From: an uncultured Flavobacteriaceae bacterium
GTDB lineage: Bacteria; Bacteroidota; Bacteroidia; Flavobacteriales; Flavobacteriaceae
Length of the DNA stretch: 34,878 bases
Reading direction: 5' to 3'
Assembly (NCBI GenBank): GCA_905479745.1
Contig: CAJQNO010000044.1
Location: 1-34,878, forward strand
The position numbers and the translations under genes are program-made. Below the pieces are notes generated by a model. The model was not told where the DNA came from. It saw only the letters and a list, made by a program, of their open reading frames with translations, and did not search any database. How positions within the stretch are numbered: position 1 is the stretch's first letter; each line of letters begins with the position of its first letter. Shown here one piece after another: positions 7,527 through 16,132 of the stretch.

Positions 7527-8987
7527 TTATTTTAGAGAAACCAACTCCAGTGTCACCTCATAAATAGGACGATCTTCCATCTTTGCCTTTAACCAGGCAT
7601 AAAAACTCATCACGAAGATATCTTCCCTTTTGGCGTCTTTCCATTCGAACGACTCTTCTACTTTTTCTCTAAACTTAAGCGTCCGAACCAAAGTCGGATT
7701 GTTGTAATAAAGTCCCACTAACTTGAGGAAATTAATAGCACGATCTTCTTTTAGTCTGCGCAATTTGGGGACTAATTTCTTCCTTATGCTGTTTATGCGT
7801 GATAGAACCAGGTCTAGTTGATCTAACTCTATTAACACAAGCAGCTCGATTATATTCTTTTGTATTACCCAAATGATCCCCACCTTTTTTTCGTAAAATA
7901 GATCACTGTGATTTAATTTTCGAAGTTGCCGGTGGGCCTCCTTAAATTCATGCTGCTGAAACAAACACATGACTAATGCCAGCTGTAATTCGGGAAACGG
8001 ATTGGGGAATGCTTTTAACATGGTAATAGCTTCGGAAGGATTACCGGTAAAGTTCAGGTTTAATGCATTAAGAAGCACGAGGTCCGGGGCAAATCTCCTG
8101 TAGTATTTCCTTTCCTGCCGAGTCATTTCAAGCTCCATCATCTGGATAAAATCTTTCGATCTGGTAAAATCTTTGTTCCTAAAGCTGATTACTGCCATGA
8201 GATTTAAGATCTGGATATGATAAAATAAATGCTTTCCTGCTTGCTTTTTCTTCTTATTCACTATCGTAGAAATACGATTCACTTGCGGCATAACACGGCC
8301 GTAATCACTTCGCAATTGAGCAGAAGTGGACAGGATCTGCAATAATTGAAATAGGGATTTATAAGTAAGTTTATCGTCTATGGCGATGCCATGTTCCTGA
8401 AAAGTTCCATCAATGATTGCTTCAATATTGGCATTTCTTTGGGATAACTGGTCTTTAATGGATGCGTAGGCCATATTGAGCCTGAGCTCTCTTTGCTGAA
8501 GTTCCTGGTTACGGATTGCAGCTTCTACAACGTCTGCATACTTTGCGTTTGAATGCAGGTGAGCGTATTGTATCTTAGTTTGGTAAATTTCACCAAGAAT
8601 AGAATAGAGATCATTTTCCAAGGCATTTTTTTCTGCTTTTTCCAGGGTTTTAAAGGCAATTTTAGTCTTTTTATGTTCAAAAAATATCCTGCTGGCCAGC
8701 AACAGTTTCATTACTTGCATTTCGTCTGAAGTTTCACCCATGAAGCTTTTTTCGGCTACAAAGGTTATGAGGGAATCCTGTAGCCGTTTACAAAGTGCAT
8801 GATACGAATTACGAGCTGGTTTCCCGTAAATCTTCACATCGAGGTTGGTGGTCCTTCCCTGGTCGATCAGCTTGAATAAGGTTATGTTTTTGGCATCGCC
8901 CCTGCGATTCTTTTTCTTCAGATAATTGAGGAATTCTCTTTTATCTTCTGAAGAAAATGTACTTATTATTGCTGAAATGTTACTCAT
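7527..8987 (-). CDS. Helical-repeat protein of unknown function
   Basis: A 486-residue protein with no signal peptide or membrane segment, so cytoplasmic. It is almost entirely helical. The N-terminus (SAIISTFSSEDKREFLNYLKKKNRR) and the following lysine-rich helix FKTLEKAEKNALENDLY resemble tetratricopeptide-style packing, and later segments (KDFTRSKDFIQMMELEM, HEFKEAHRQLRKLNHSD) look like degenerate TPR hairpins. I know of similar lone TPR-like proteins in Bacteroidota genomes but cannot name a family with a function. A scaffold or regulator role is only a guess. The ATG at 8985-8987 starts at a conserved-looking N-terminus. It is divergent from the YiaA/B gene and convergent with the toroid gene. 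Confidence 0.65.
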   Translation of the reverse strand: MSNISAIISTFSSEDKREFLNYLKKKNRRGDAKNITLFKLIDQGRTTNLDVKIYGKPARNSYHALCKRLQDSLITFVAEKSFMGETSDEMQVMKLLLASRIFFEHKKTKIAFKTLEKAEKNALENDLYSILGEIYQTKIQYAHLHSNAKYADVVEAAIRNQELQQRELRLNMAYASIKDQLSQRNANIEAIIDGTFQEHGIAIDDKLTYKSLFQLLQILSTSAQLRSDYGRVMPQVNRISTIVNKKKKQAGKHLFYHIQILNLMAVISFRNKDFTRSKDFIQMMELEMTRQERKYYRRFAPDLVLLNALNLNFTGNPSEAITMLKAFPNPFPELQLALVMCLFQQHEFKEAHRQLRKLNHSDLFYEKKVGIIWVIQKNIIELLVLIELDQLDLVLSRINSIRKKLVPKLRRLKEDRAINFLKLVGLYYNNPTLVRTLKFREKVEESFEWKDAKREDIFVMSFYAWLKAKMEDRPIYEVTLELVSLK

Positions 8988-9142
8988 TAAAACGTAAGTA
9001 TTTAATGTGTTGAAAGGCTAAGAATAGTGATAAAGGTAGGATAAATTTCAAAATAAAACGTAAGTAATATTATTATTTCGAATTTTCAATCCAATTAGTA
9101 TCACTCATATTTGTTCCCGAATTAACATCAAAACAATTCATT

Positions 9143-9622
9143 ATGGAAAATCAATTTTCAACAGAAAAGAAACCTGTAAATTCACCTCTTATTGAGAAAA
9201 TTCAGAAGAAAAAAGATGAATTTAATTGCGAACCAACTCCCGCCTTTATTTCTGCTTCCTGGACCGCTTTGTTCATCGGGATGGTGTCTTATTGTGTTGG
9301 CTTATGGAACGCAAGTATGGAGCTAAACGAAAAAGGCTACTATTTTACAATCCTTCTATTTGGTTTGTTCTCGGTTGTTTCGGTTCAGAAAACAGTAAGG
9401 GATAAACTGGAAGGTATACCGGTAACCGAGATCTATTTCGGAATTAGTTGGTTTACTACCATTGCTTCCATACTACTGCTTATTATCGGCCTGTGGAATG
9501 CCGATCTATGGCTTAGTGAGAAAGGATTCTATGGGATGGCATTTGCATTGAGTCTGTTCGCTGCGGTAGCCGTACAGAAGAACACTCGTGATGTAAAATT
9601 TATGCAACGCCAAAAGAAATAA
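9143..9622 (+). CDS. YiaA/YiaB-type inner membrane protein, duplicated domain
   Basis: A 159-residue protein with four predicted membrane helices arranged as two copies of a two-helix unit, at about 33-88 and 94-150. Each copy ends the same way: GLWNA, a short acidic loop ending EKGYY or EKGFY, a second helix, then VQK and RD. This is the YiaAB two-helix domain pattern. The family is membrane-embedded; function is unknown, and in enterobacteria it has been linked only loosely to stress. The 30-residue N-terminal tail is charged and cytoplasmic. A nested hairpin follows its stop codon. Confidence 0.8.
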   Translation: MENQFSTEKKPVNSPLIEKIQKKKDEFNCEPTPAFISASWTALFIGMVSYCVGLWNASMELNEKGYYFTILLFGLFSVVSVQKTVRDKLEGIPVTEIYFGISWFTTIASILLLIIGLWNADLWLSEKGFYGMAFALSLFAAVAVQKNTRDVKFMQRQKK

Positions 9623-9636
9623 AGTAAATGAGTTTA

Positions 9637-9679
9637 CAACATCAATAGAATCTGGGTGCGTTCCCACGTTTTGATGTTG
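9637..9679 (+). other. Nested hairpin after the YiaA/B gene
   Basis: A perfect 9-base inverted pair, CAACATCAA (9637-9645) / TTGATGTTG (9671-9679), encloses a small inner stem TGGG / CCCA. It lacks a downstream T-run, so it is a weak terminator candidate and may be a regulatory leader for the next gene. Confidence 0.4.
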
Positions 9680-9681
9680 GC

Positions 9682-9712
9682 GAAAGCAATCTTCCGGCCG
9701 GGGATTGCTTTC
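9682..9712 (+). other. Hairpin immediately upstream of the CPBP-like gene
   Basis: A perfect 10-base stem, GAAAGCAATC (9682-9691) / GATTGCTTTC (9703-9712), with an 11-base GC-rich loop. It ends 13 bases before the preferred ATG at 9726. Position suggests termination of the upstream message or control of the downstream start. Confidence 0.45.
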
Positions 9713-9725
9713 TAACATCCGGATC

Positions 9726-10373
9726 ATGCAAAATAAAATAGCCAACAAAAGAAGGATATTCGAAATTATGGCAGTCACACTAACTGCCGGCGGTAAATTC
9801 CTTTTTATGGATTATCTCAACCTACGCTTGCCATATGTAATTGCAGCTGTAATTGGTTGGAGCCTTTATATAATAGTACGAAGCAGGCAGCAAAAGGGCA
9901 TACTGTCTTACTGGGGTTTTAGAAAGGATAATTTTTTAAAGACCGTAAAACTACTATGGCCATTCGCTCTGGCGTCTGTTTTGGTCTTTTTGATTATTGG
10001 TGCTTACCAGGGAACGCTTAACCCAACCTGGCATATATTACCTATACTCATAACGTATCCTCTGTGGGGTATCATCCAGCAATTTCTTATTATTGGCTTG
10101 ATATCCGGGAACCTGCATGATCTGGAACGGCCCGATCTCAATAAGTATGTGGTTGTAATATTTAGTGCCATCATTTTTTCCATTGTTCACTTTCCGTCCT
10201 TTTGGCTCATGACCGGAACTTATATACTCGCGCTTTTCTACGGTATAATCTATCTGCGCATCCGAAATATATATGCCCTGGGTATCTTTCACGGCTGGCT
10301 GGGTGCTTTCTTCTATTATACGGTAGTAGATACAGACCCCTTTAAGGATGCTTTTCTGGTTTGGTTACAATAA
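9726..10373 (+). CDS. CPBP-fold membrane protein lacking the catalytic glutamate pair
   Basis: About 215 residues from the ATG at 9726. A TTG at 9705 is in frame but lies in a hairpin arm. Six or so hydrophobic helices span the protein. The fold matches CPBP/Abi intramembrane proteases: a helix followed by the motif-1 position, then FSIVHF (His155) as motif 2 and GIFHGW (His189) as motif 3. In active family members motif 1 is EExxxR; here it reads QQFLII (Gln118, Gln119), so the glutamates and arginine are missing. This points to a non-protease member or a subgroup with altered chemistry. In Bacteroidota, CPBP proteins are often linked to immunity or envelope processing, but nothing here supports a specific substrate. 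It ends in a bidirectional terminator. Confidence 0.75.
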   Translation: MQNKIANKRRIFEIMAVTLTAGGKFLFMDYLNLRLPYVIAAVIGWSLYIIVRSRQQKGILSYWGFRKDNFLKTVKLLWPFALASVLVFLIIGAYQGTLNPTWHILPILITYPLWGIIQQFLIIGLISGNLHDLERPDLNKYVVVIFSAIIFSIVHFPSFWLMTGTYILALFYGIIYLRIRNIYALGIFHGWLGAFFYYTVVDTDPFKDAFLVWLQ

Positions 10374-10401
10374 AAAAGGAGCTCCATTAAGAACTCCTTT
10401 T
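10374..10401. terminator. Bidirectional intrinsic terminator
   Basis: Stem AAAAGGAG (10374-10381) / CTCCTTTT (10394-10401) with a 12-base loop. It sits between the convergent CPBP-like gene and the S41 peptidase gene. The A-run on the left and T-rich right arm serve both directions. Confidence 0.75.
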
Positions 10402-10424
10402 ACACAGTTGGGTGGTTGTAGAGA

Positions 10425-11753
10425 TTAATTATCTCTAAGATTTTTATCTGTATATCCGTTATCATATAACCCTTGTAAGGCGACTACTTTATTATTTTCC
10501 GAAAGAAATCGTATCCTGAAAGTTTCCAGACCTTTCAACATAAATTCGTGATCACTAAACGGGTATAACTCGTACTTTGTTCCCTGGTCCCTTTGATAAA
10601 ATAACACGCCATTTTCCAAAGTCACTTTTCGGGGGCCATAGGTGCCTGCGAATTTTTTGAGCGAACTTACCTCTAATTTCACAGGGTTGTTTTTTACTTT
10701 AATTTCGGCCAGGGGCCATTGGTAAAGCGCCTTCATTTCCTCGTCATCACTTTTCTCTATAAGCAACTCTAATGCCTTCGAATAGGCTACGTCCAGAGCT
10801 TTGTCTGCCGGTACTTCTATGTGCGGCTTAACTCCTGTTCCTTCCCAATTTGTATTGGTGATGGGGTTAATGGCTCGCCCGGTGGGTAGCCATATCGTGA
10901 AACGGTCGGTAAGGATATCGGTACCCCCGGGATGTGCCCCACCACCGGTTGTTTCGCCAATTAAGGTGGCGCGTTTCAGGTTTTTAAGATTATAACTAAA
11001 CTCTTCCGCCGCCGAAAAAGTGCCTCCGCTTGTTAATAAAAAAACAGGGGTTTTCGCACTTCGTGTTCCGCTCACATGAGGGAGTGTCCATGTTTGTGTA
11101 TTGGAATCGGCCGGCCGCCAATAGAAATTATTGAGATGCACCGGTTCGCTGTCGAATAAATAACTTGAAATAAGTTGGATCATCTGTGGACTTCCACCAC
11201 CGTTCTTCCTAAGATCGATAATGATCGCGTCGCTGTTGCTTAAAAAATTCATAGCGGCCACAGCAGTGGGACCGGCGAATTCTACATTCGAAAAACTACG
11301 AAGATCGAGATAACCAATATTGCCGCTCATGATCTTTAGTTCCTTAAACCCAAAGTTATCGCGTTTCATGCTGTTGATATATCTGTTTAAAAATGCAATG
11401 CTGTCTTCGGGAGTAACAGATTGTTGTTGCTCTGCTATTTGCTCTGGTGCAAACGATACCCGAAGGTGTTTATCCTTACTCACCGCCTGGAGGTCGGTAG
11501 TTAGTGTAGAGGCAAACTGCCGGGGATCTTTTATCGACTTATAATCGCCTTTTGCCAGTTTGTCTTTGATACTTGCAGCCATCTTGGCCGCAACCTCTGG
11601 AAATACATAGTTGGCGTTTAATTTTTTTTCAATCGAATCAATCACCATTTGTTGTTCATTGATCGTTAATACTTGCTCCTGGGCTTTTAACTTTGTGGTA
11701 AATAACAGGAGTAGGGCCACAATGGCTAATGTGATGCTGTTGTAAATTTTCAT
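10425..11753 (-). CDS. Secreted S41 family (C-terminal processing type) peptidase
   Basis: A 442-residue protein from the ATG at 11751-11753. The longer GTG start at 11780 would put nine residues before the signal peptide and overlap marR. The signal is MKIYNSITLAIVALLLLFTTKLKAQ. An N-terminal helical region (about 30-110) is followed by the S41 catalytic core. Visible core features are IIIDLRKNGGGSP, the nucleophile in SGGTFSAAEEF (Ser247), and IGETTGGGAHPGG. No PDZ domain is seen, which fits the IRBP/TSP-like branch rather than CtpA. A C-terminal beta-rich part (GTYGPRKVTLENGVLFYQRDQ) looks like the accessory domain often found in bacterial members. It lies 4 bases after marR and is very likely co-transcribed with it. 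Confidence 0.87.
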   Translation of the reverse strand: MKIYNSITLAIVALLLLFTTKLKAQEQVLTINEQQMVIDSIEKKLNANYVFPEVAAKMAASIKDKLAKGDYKSIKDPRQFASTLTTDLQAVSKDKHLRVSFAPEQIAEQQQSVTPEDSIAFLNRYINSMKRDNFGFKELKIMSGNIGYLDLRSFSNVEFAGPTAVAAMNFLSNSDAIIIDLRKNGGGSPQMIQLISSYLFDSEPVHLNNFYWRPADSNTQTWTLPHVSGTRSAKTPVFLLTSGGTFSAAEEFSYNLKNLKRATLIGETTGGGAHPGGTDILTDRFTIWLPTGRAINPITNTNWEGTGVKPHIEVPADKALDVAYSKALELLIEKSDDEEMKALYQWPLAEIKVKNNPVKLEVSSLKKFAGTYGPRKVTLENGVLFYQRDQGTKYELYPFSDHEFMLKGLETFRIRFLSENNKVVALQGLYDNGYTDKNLRDN

Positions 11754-11757
11754 GATC

Positions 11758-12198
11758 TTAATTGTTTGTGCAATTGGCACGAATCTTTTTTAAGATGGTT
11801 TCCAATTGCTTTTGTTCGTTTTTTGATATTCCTTGTAATGATGAATTTCTGTTGTTCTGAATAATGGGTGGAAGTATTTTTAGAACTTCCTTTCCTTTTT
11901 GTGTGATCTCTATATTGAATCTGCGTCTGTCCTCTGTGTGCATCGATCTTTTCAGGTATTTTTTTTTAACCATTGTATTGATCATACGGGTCATGGAAGC
12001 ATTGTCCTTAAAGACCAACTCGGCGATCTCTTTTTGCGTCATATCCGGGTATTCATCTAAAAAAATAAGTACTAGCCCCTGATCGATCGTCATGTCTTCT
12101 ATGGCTTCGGAAATATTTTTCTGGGCAAATTTGCGGTATTCCTTGATCGTACTTTCAATAGCGTGAAAAATGGTTTCCGAAGGAAGAACTAACTTCAT
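11758..12198 (-). CDS. MarR family transcriptional regulator
   Basis: A 146-residue winged-helix protein, normal MarR length. Visible parts are the helix pair before the reader helix (LDEYPDMTQKEIAELVFKDN), the recognition helix ASMTRMINTMVKKKYLKR, and the wing SMHTEDRRRFNIEITQKGKEVL. It lies directly upstream of the S41 peptidase (4 bases), so it probably represses its own operon. A perfect palindrome, TTGATATATCAA, sits 27 bases ahead of the ATG and overlaps the -7 box, which is the standard arrangement for MarR autoregulation. No ligand can be inferred from the sequence. Confidence 0.9.
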   Translation of the reverse strand: MKLVLPSETIFHAIESTIKEYRKFAQKNISEAIEDMTIDQGLVLIFLDEYPDMTQKEIAELVFKDNASMTRMINTMVKKKYLKRSMHTEDRRRFNIEITQKGKEVLKILPPIIQNNRNSSLQGISKNEQKQLETILKKIRANCTNN

Positions 12199-12224
12199 AA
12201 ATAATTAATTTGATATAAATATAA

Positions 12225-12236
12225 TTGATATATCAA
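12225..12236. promoter_or_regulatory. Probable MarR operator palindrome
   Basis: The perfect 12-base palindrome TTGATATATCAA lies inside a larger 10-base inverted repeat (ATTTGATATA at 12208-12217 and TATATCAAAT at 12229-12238). It is positioned between lysS and marR, over the promoter of marR. The size and symmetry suit a dimeric winged-helix repressor. Confidence 0.6.
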
Positions 12237-12241
12237 ATATA
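12234..12241 (-). promoter_or_regulatory. Predicted -7 box of the marR operon
   Basis: On the minus strand this reads TATATTTG, an exact match to TAnnTTTG. It overlaps the operator palindrome. No convincing TTG is seen at the usual upstream distance. Confidence 0.4.
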
Positions 12242-12278
12242 ATACCAAATTTTAACTATTTTTTAAAAATTGTACCGT

Positions 12279-13967
12279 CTAGATAGCGTGTACGAACAAC
12301 CCGTCGTCTGTCTTTTCGACTTTGGCCAGGTTGTTTTTGGTAAGATGTTTAATGGTTTTGTCCCACTTCTTGTTCGAGAGGCCAGATTGTGCTTTTAATT
12401 CTACCAGGAAAATAGGAGAATGGTCCTTTAAATAGTCCAAAACCTGCTTTTCATCTTCAGAAAGTGCCACCTGTTTCTTCTCAGGTTTCATTTGAGGGAA
12501 GAAAAGAACTTCTTGGATAGAGGCATTATTGGTAAGGAACATGATCAATCTGTCCATACCAATTCCCATTCCACTGGTTGGGGGCATACCGTATTCCAGG
12601 GCTCTTATAAAATCGTTATCGATGAACATCGCCTCATCGTCACCCCGATCGGCTAGTTTCAGTTGTGCTTCAAATCGTTCGCGTTGATCTATAGGGTCGT
12701 TAAGCTCACTGTAAGCATTTGCTACTTCCTTTCCGCAAACCATCAATTCGAATCGTTCGGTAAGTTCAGGGTTGTCTCGGTGTTCTTTGCATAACGGACT
12801 CATCTCCTTGGGATAGTCTGTAATGAAGGTTGGTTGTATAAAATTTCCTTCACACTTCTCCCCGAAGATCTCGTCGATCAACTTTCCTTTCCCCATCGAA
12901 TCATCTACCTCTACACCCATTTCAAGGGCTGCAGCTCGTAATTCGGCTTCTGATTTATCTGTGATATCGAAACCTGTAAACTGTTTAATAGCATCGGTCA
13001 TAGTCACCCTGGGGTATGGAGCCTTGAAATCGATGGTATGATCCCCAAAAGTTGCCGTGGTAGTGTTGTTAACAGCTTTGGCGCAAAATTCCAGAAGCTG
13101 CTCACAAAATTCCATCATCCAGTTATAATCTTTGTAAGCCACGTAGATTTCCATGGCTGTAAACTCCGGGTTGTGGGTGCGGTCCATTCCTTCATTTCGG
13201 AAATTCTTGGAGAATTCGTACACCCCGTCGAACCCGCCAACGATTAGTCTCTTTAAGTATAATTCGTTTGCTATACGCAGATATAAGGGCATATCCAGCG
13301 TGTTGTGATGGGTAACGAACGGCCGCGCGGCTGCACCTCCCGGGATGGGTTGTAAAATTGGAGTTTCCACTTCAAAATACCCGCGGGCATTAAAGAATTC
13401 CCGCATGGCGTTGAAGAGTTTGGTCCTTTTAACGAAAACCTCCTTCACATGAGGATTCACAACAAGATCTGCATATCGCTGTCGGTACCGCTGTTCGGGG
13501 TCTGTAAAGGCGTCGTGTACATTCCCTTCCGAATCCACCCTGGGCTGAGGAAGGGGTTTTAAGGCTTTAGACAAAAGTGTGAAATTTTTTACCATCACGG
13601 TCTTTTCGCCTACCTGGGTAGTGAACAATTCTCCTTCTACCCCAATAAAATCTCCTATATCGAGTAGTTTCTTATAAACTTCATTGTAGTGGGTCTTATC
13701 TTCCCCGGGACAGATCTCATCCCGGTTGAAATATACCTGTATACGGCCCTCGGCATCCTGTAATTCGGCAAAGGATGCTTTTCCCTGAATTCGGCGTGAC
13801 ATGAGTCGGCCGGCAATATTTACTTTTTTTCCTTCTTCAAAATTTTGTTTGATCTTACCCGAGGTGCTATCTACAGGGTATAAGGCCGCCGGATAGGGCT
13901 CAATGCCTAAATTTCGTAATTGGGACAATTTTTCCCGTCGTATCAGCTCCAGTTCTGAAAGTTGCAT
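12279..13967 (-). CDS. lysS: Lysyl-tRNA synthetase (class II) with C-terminal extension
   Basis: A 562-residue class II enzyme that charges tRNA-Lys in the cytoplasm. It has an N-terminal OB-fold anticodon domain ([23 protein letters not shown]), motif 2 in [14 protein letters not shown], and motif 3 in [15 protein letters not shown]. The classical enzyme ends about 10 residues after [12 protein letters not shown], near residue 505. Here about 60 residues follow ([50 protein letters not shown]), which look like a small winged helix. Tails of this kind are, to my knowledge, typical of Bacteroidota LysRS. A palindromic hairpin lies 20 bases before the ATG. Confidence 0.96.
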   Translation of the reverse strand: MQLSELELIRREKLSQLRNLGIEPYPAALYPVDSTSGKIKQNFEEGKKVNIAGRLMSRRIQGKASFAELQDAEGRIQVYFNRDEICPGEDKTHYNEVYKKLLDIGDFIGVEGELFTTQVGEKTVMVKNFTLLSKALKPLPQPRVDSEGNVHDAFTDPEQRYRQRYADLVVNPHVKEVFVKRTKLFNAMREFFNARGYFEVETPILQPIPGGAAARPFVTHHNTLDMPLYLRIANELYLKRLIVGGFDGVYEFSKNFRNEGMDRTHNPEFTAMEIYVAYKDYNWMMEFCEQLLEFCAKAVNNTTTATFGDHTIDFKAPYPRVTMTDAIKQFTGFDITDKSEAELRAAALEMGVEVDDSMGKGKLIDEIFGEKCEGNFIQPTFITDYPKEMSPLCKEHRDNPELTERFELMVCGKEVANAYSELNDPIDQRERFEAQLKLADRGDDEAMFIDNDFIRALEYGMPPTSGMGIGMDRLIMFLTNNASIQEVLFFPQMKPEKKQVALSEDEKQVLDYLKDHSPIFLVELKAQSGLSNKKWDKTIKHLTKNNLAKVEKTDDGLFVHAI

Positions 13968-13987
13968 AGGTACACTACATTTTGAAT

Positions 13988-14010
13988 TGCCGCCTGTCTG
14001 GCAGACGGCA
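13988..14010. repeat. Short palindromic hairpin upstream of lysS
   Basis: TGCCG-CCT-GTC, loop TGGCA, then GAC-GGCA gives an imperfect GC-rich hairpin in an AT-rich gap. It sits 20 bases before the lysS ATG and about 55 bases after the thioredoxin-TPR stop. GC-rich palindromes of this kind are dispersed in many flavobacterial genomes; here it could stop upstream transcription or shape the lysS leader. It has no T-run. Confidence 0.4.
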
Positions 14011-14065
14011 CAAAATTAACTTAATTCAAAAAACTAAGTGTTATAACTTTCAGAAAAACCCGGTG

Positions 14066-14959
14066 TTAGTGGGAAATTTTAGATTTAATATAAGCCATAG
14101 AGGTGGCAGCTTCTTCATTCTCCGGGTCCACACCCAGGGTTTTTTCATAATATCGAATGGATTCTGAATAGCGTTCCATGATCCCCAGGGTGTTGGCTAA
14201 ACTTAAATATGTACCGGGTTCTTCGGGAAATAACAGTGTATTGAGGGTATAGACCGAGATGGCTTCTTCCTTTTTTCCGGCATAGAATAGTACAGTTGCG
14301 TAGGTATTCAACTCGTACCTGTTCTTCACAACCAGTTTTAATTCGGGTACTATTTTCTTCGATCTTTTGATAAGTTTTTCAGCTCCATGTTCGGTTAAGA
14401 ATTCATTCACCATGGTTACGCCATGATAACCCGGGGTATAATTTCCCTTCTGTATTGCCAGTATATCGGCTTCCAGACTTTTAATTGGGCGTTCGGTAAT
14501 TCTGTTCACTTCTTTACCATTCAGATAAAAAATGAAAGTAGGTACCCGGTGTATATTCTTTCCAAGCTGTTCTCCACCCGGACTTTGTTTGTATGTACCC
14601 TTGTCCCGGTCTACCGCAATAGCCGTTAATCGTTCCATCGGAAATTCGGCTGCTTCCAACACCTTGTAAAATCTTGGGACCTCTCGTTTACTATCTCCGC
14701 ACCAGGTGCCCATAAATAATTCGATAGTATACTTTTTCAGATCGGTTTTTATTAGATCGATGATGGCGGGGTCTGGGGTGTATGCGGTATAATTCTTCTG
14801 AAACCATTTTCCGTAGCTGTTGGCACTTAGCCCTTCTTTATTGATCTTTCCTAAGAGTTTAGGAACGTTGTCTTCGGAAATAATTTCTTTGTTAATGGGT
14901 TGGGCCTGGACGGCTGAAAGGGATAAACAAAGGAGTAATAGGAATAGTTTGGTTTTCAT
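14066..14959 (-). CDS. Secreted single-cysteine thioredoxin-fold protein with TPR tail (paralogue A)
   Basis: A 297-residue protein from the ATG at 14957-14959, chosen because the longer start at 14998 precedes the signal peptide MKTKLFLLLLCLSLSAVQAQ. Residues about 65-180 are thioredoxin-like: FMGTWCGDSKREVPRF carries the usual Trp-Cys, but the second active-site cysteine is replaced (CGDS), and the cis-proline loop HRVPTF is kept. The C-terminal third has two TPR-like hairpins (ELNTYATVLFYAGKKEEAISVY, and AYIKS at the end). It is closely similar to the protein at 16133-17035, block by block, so the two arose by duplication. A single cysteine rules out the standard dithiol exchange; it may reduce mixed disulfides, bind metal or sense. 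It is the last gene of a three-gene run around a LuxR-type regulator. Confidence 0.82.
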   Translation of the reverse strand: MKTKLFLLLLCLSLSAVQAQPINKEIISEDNVPKLLGKINKEGLSANSYGKWFQKNYTAYTPDPAIIDLIKTDLKKYTIELFMGTWCGDSKREVPRFYKVLEAAEFPMERLTAIAVDRDKGTYKQSPGGEQLGKNIHRVPTFIFYLNGKEVNRITERPIKSLEADILAIQKGNYTPGYHGVTMVNEFLTEHGAEKLIKRSKKIVPELKLVVKNRYELNTYATVLFYAGKKEEAISVYTLNTLLFPEEPGTYLSLANTLGIMERYSESIRYYEKTLGVDPENEEAATSMAYIKSKISH

Positions 14960-15063
14960 GGTAGTTCGTTTTTTGAATGATGAAACGAAGATGACCATGC
15001 TTCCGAAGAAAACGAAAAGAAAAAGGTTTGAAATAGGGACTAGCCCCCCGGTTGAATTTTTAT

Positions 15064-16125
15064 TTAAGAAGCATAGAGCGTCTTTACCTCATCGCGCGAA
15101 CTAACCTTCAGTTTCTTATACAGGTTGTTGATATGAGTCTTAACCGTACTCACACTTACAAACATTTCACTGGCGATCTCTTTGTTGGTTTTATCGGCCA
15201 GAATAAGCTCCAGGACTTTTTGTTCCTGATTAGACAACACTTTTCCGGCATCGGGGATGGCATTTTTAACTTTTTTCCATTTTCCGAAGAAATAAAAATT
15301 TCCCAACACCGAGATCAATGCCATACCGGATGCGAGGTAAACCCACCAGGGTAATTTGGCCTCGCTGGCCATTTGTACCAAAAATTGGTCTGCTTTAAGT
15401 TCTGCCTCGTATTGCTGAGTGTAGGAGGTTTGCGGATACGATGTTTTTAATCGGGTTAATAATTCGGTGTAGTAGCTGTTATTTTCTAGATCCTCCAGGT
15501 AATAGGTATGGAGATCACTGCCCCGGTCACTCAGGAAACTGTAAATATATAGTTCGGCCAGGGGTTCGTTGAGTTGTTCGCCGTATTGTTGCAGGATACT
15601 AAACCATTTGCGAGTATTTATCTTCCTGTTGGCTTCACTGCGATAGGTGCTAAAGGCGAAGCGCATGTCGTTCTTAAGTGAATCGATCTTCAGAAAAGCA
15701 TTGGACCGTTCATCTTCAGAAACAATTTTACAAAACATCTCATTTTCGAAAGTAACCGGTAAGGACAATGTAAGCGAGTTGTTGGCAACGAACACCACCT
15801 CCTTACTATTGGCACAATGACCACTTACATGAGAAAGATTGTATTCTCCGTCGGGACAAGTATCCACATGTATACGATACATTCGGTTTTCTTCTGGTAG
15901 ATTGTTTCCCGTAAAACTGAAAAATCCGGTAGAATCTGGCTTAATCCTGGCAATGATCTGCTCGTTATATACCCCGGAGATCTTCCTGTAATCTTCAACT
16001 AAAGAAAGGTAAACCTCACCATCGATCATACTGCCATCTACATACCCACTAAATTCGTACTGCGCATGTACCAGAGGGCTTATCAGCAGACAAAATAATA
16101 GAATAACAGTTCTATATGCGTTCAT
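15064..16125 (-). CDS. Membrane-anchored LuxR-type regulator with extracytoplasmic sensor domain
   Basis: A 353-residue protein from the ATG at 16123-16125, 7 bases after the stop of the upstream paralogue. It has a signal peptide (MNAYRTVILLFCLLISPLVHAQ) and a periplasmic region of about 230 residues that opens with a beta-rich part (YEFSGYVDGSMIDGEVYLSL) containing several cysteines. A helical stretch, a single membrane helix (WWVYLASGMALISVLGNFYF) and a C-terminal LuxR/GerE helix-turn-helix follow, the last reading LSNQEQKVLELILADKTNKE and SVSTVKTHINNLYKKLKVSS. This is a one-component design: signal outside, DNA binding at the inner face. No receiver domain or partner kinase is seen. Because it lies between two related thioredoxin-TPR genes, those are the likely signal handlers or targets. 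Confidence 0.8.
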   Translation of the reverse strand: MNAYRTVILLFCLLISPLVHAQYEFSGYVDGSMIDGEVYLSLVEDYRKISGVYNEQIIARIKPDSTGFFSFTGNNLPEENRMYRIHVDTCPDGEYNLSHVSGHCANSKEVVFVANNSLTLSLPVTFENEMFCKIVSEDERSNAFLKIDSLKNDMRFAFSTYRSEANRKINTRKWFSILQQYGEQLNEPLAELYIYSFLSDRGSDLHTYYLEDLENNSYYTELLTRLKTSYPQTSYTQQYEAELKADQFLVQMASEAKLPWWVYLASGMALISVLGNFYFFGKWKKVKNAIPDAGKVLSNQEQKVLELILADKTNKEIASEMFVSVSTVKTHINNLYKKLKVSSRDEVKTLYAS

Positions 16126-16132
16126 TTTGAGA

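Noticed and set aside
9705..9725. TTG start for the CPBP-like gene
   Set aside because: It lies within the right arm of a hairpin and adds seven residues without family support. The ATG at 9726 is preferred.
11754..11780. GTG start for the S41 peptidase
   Set aside because: It would overlap marR and place nine residues before a normal signal peptide. The ATG at 11753 fits better.
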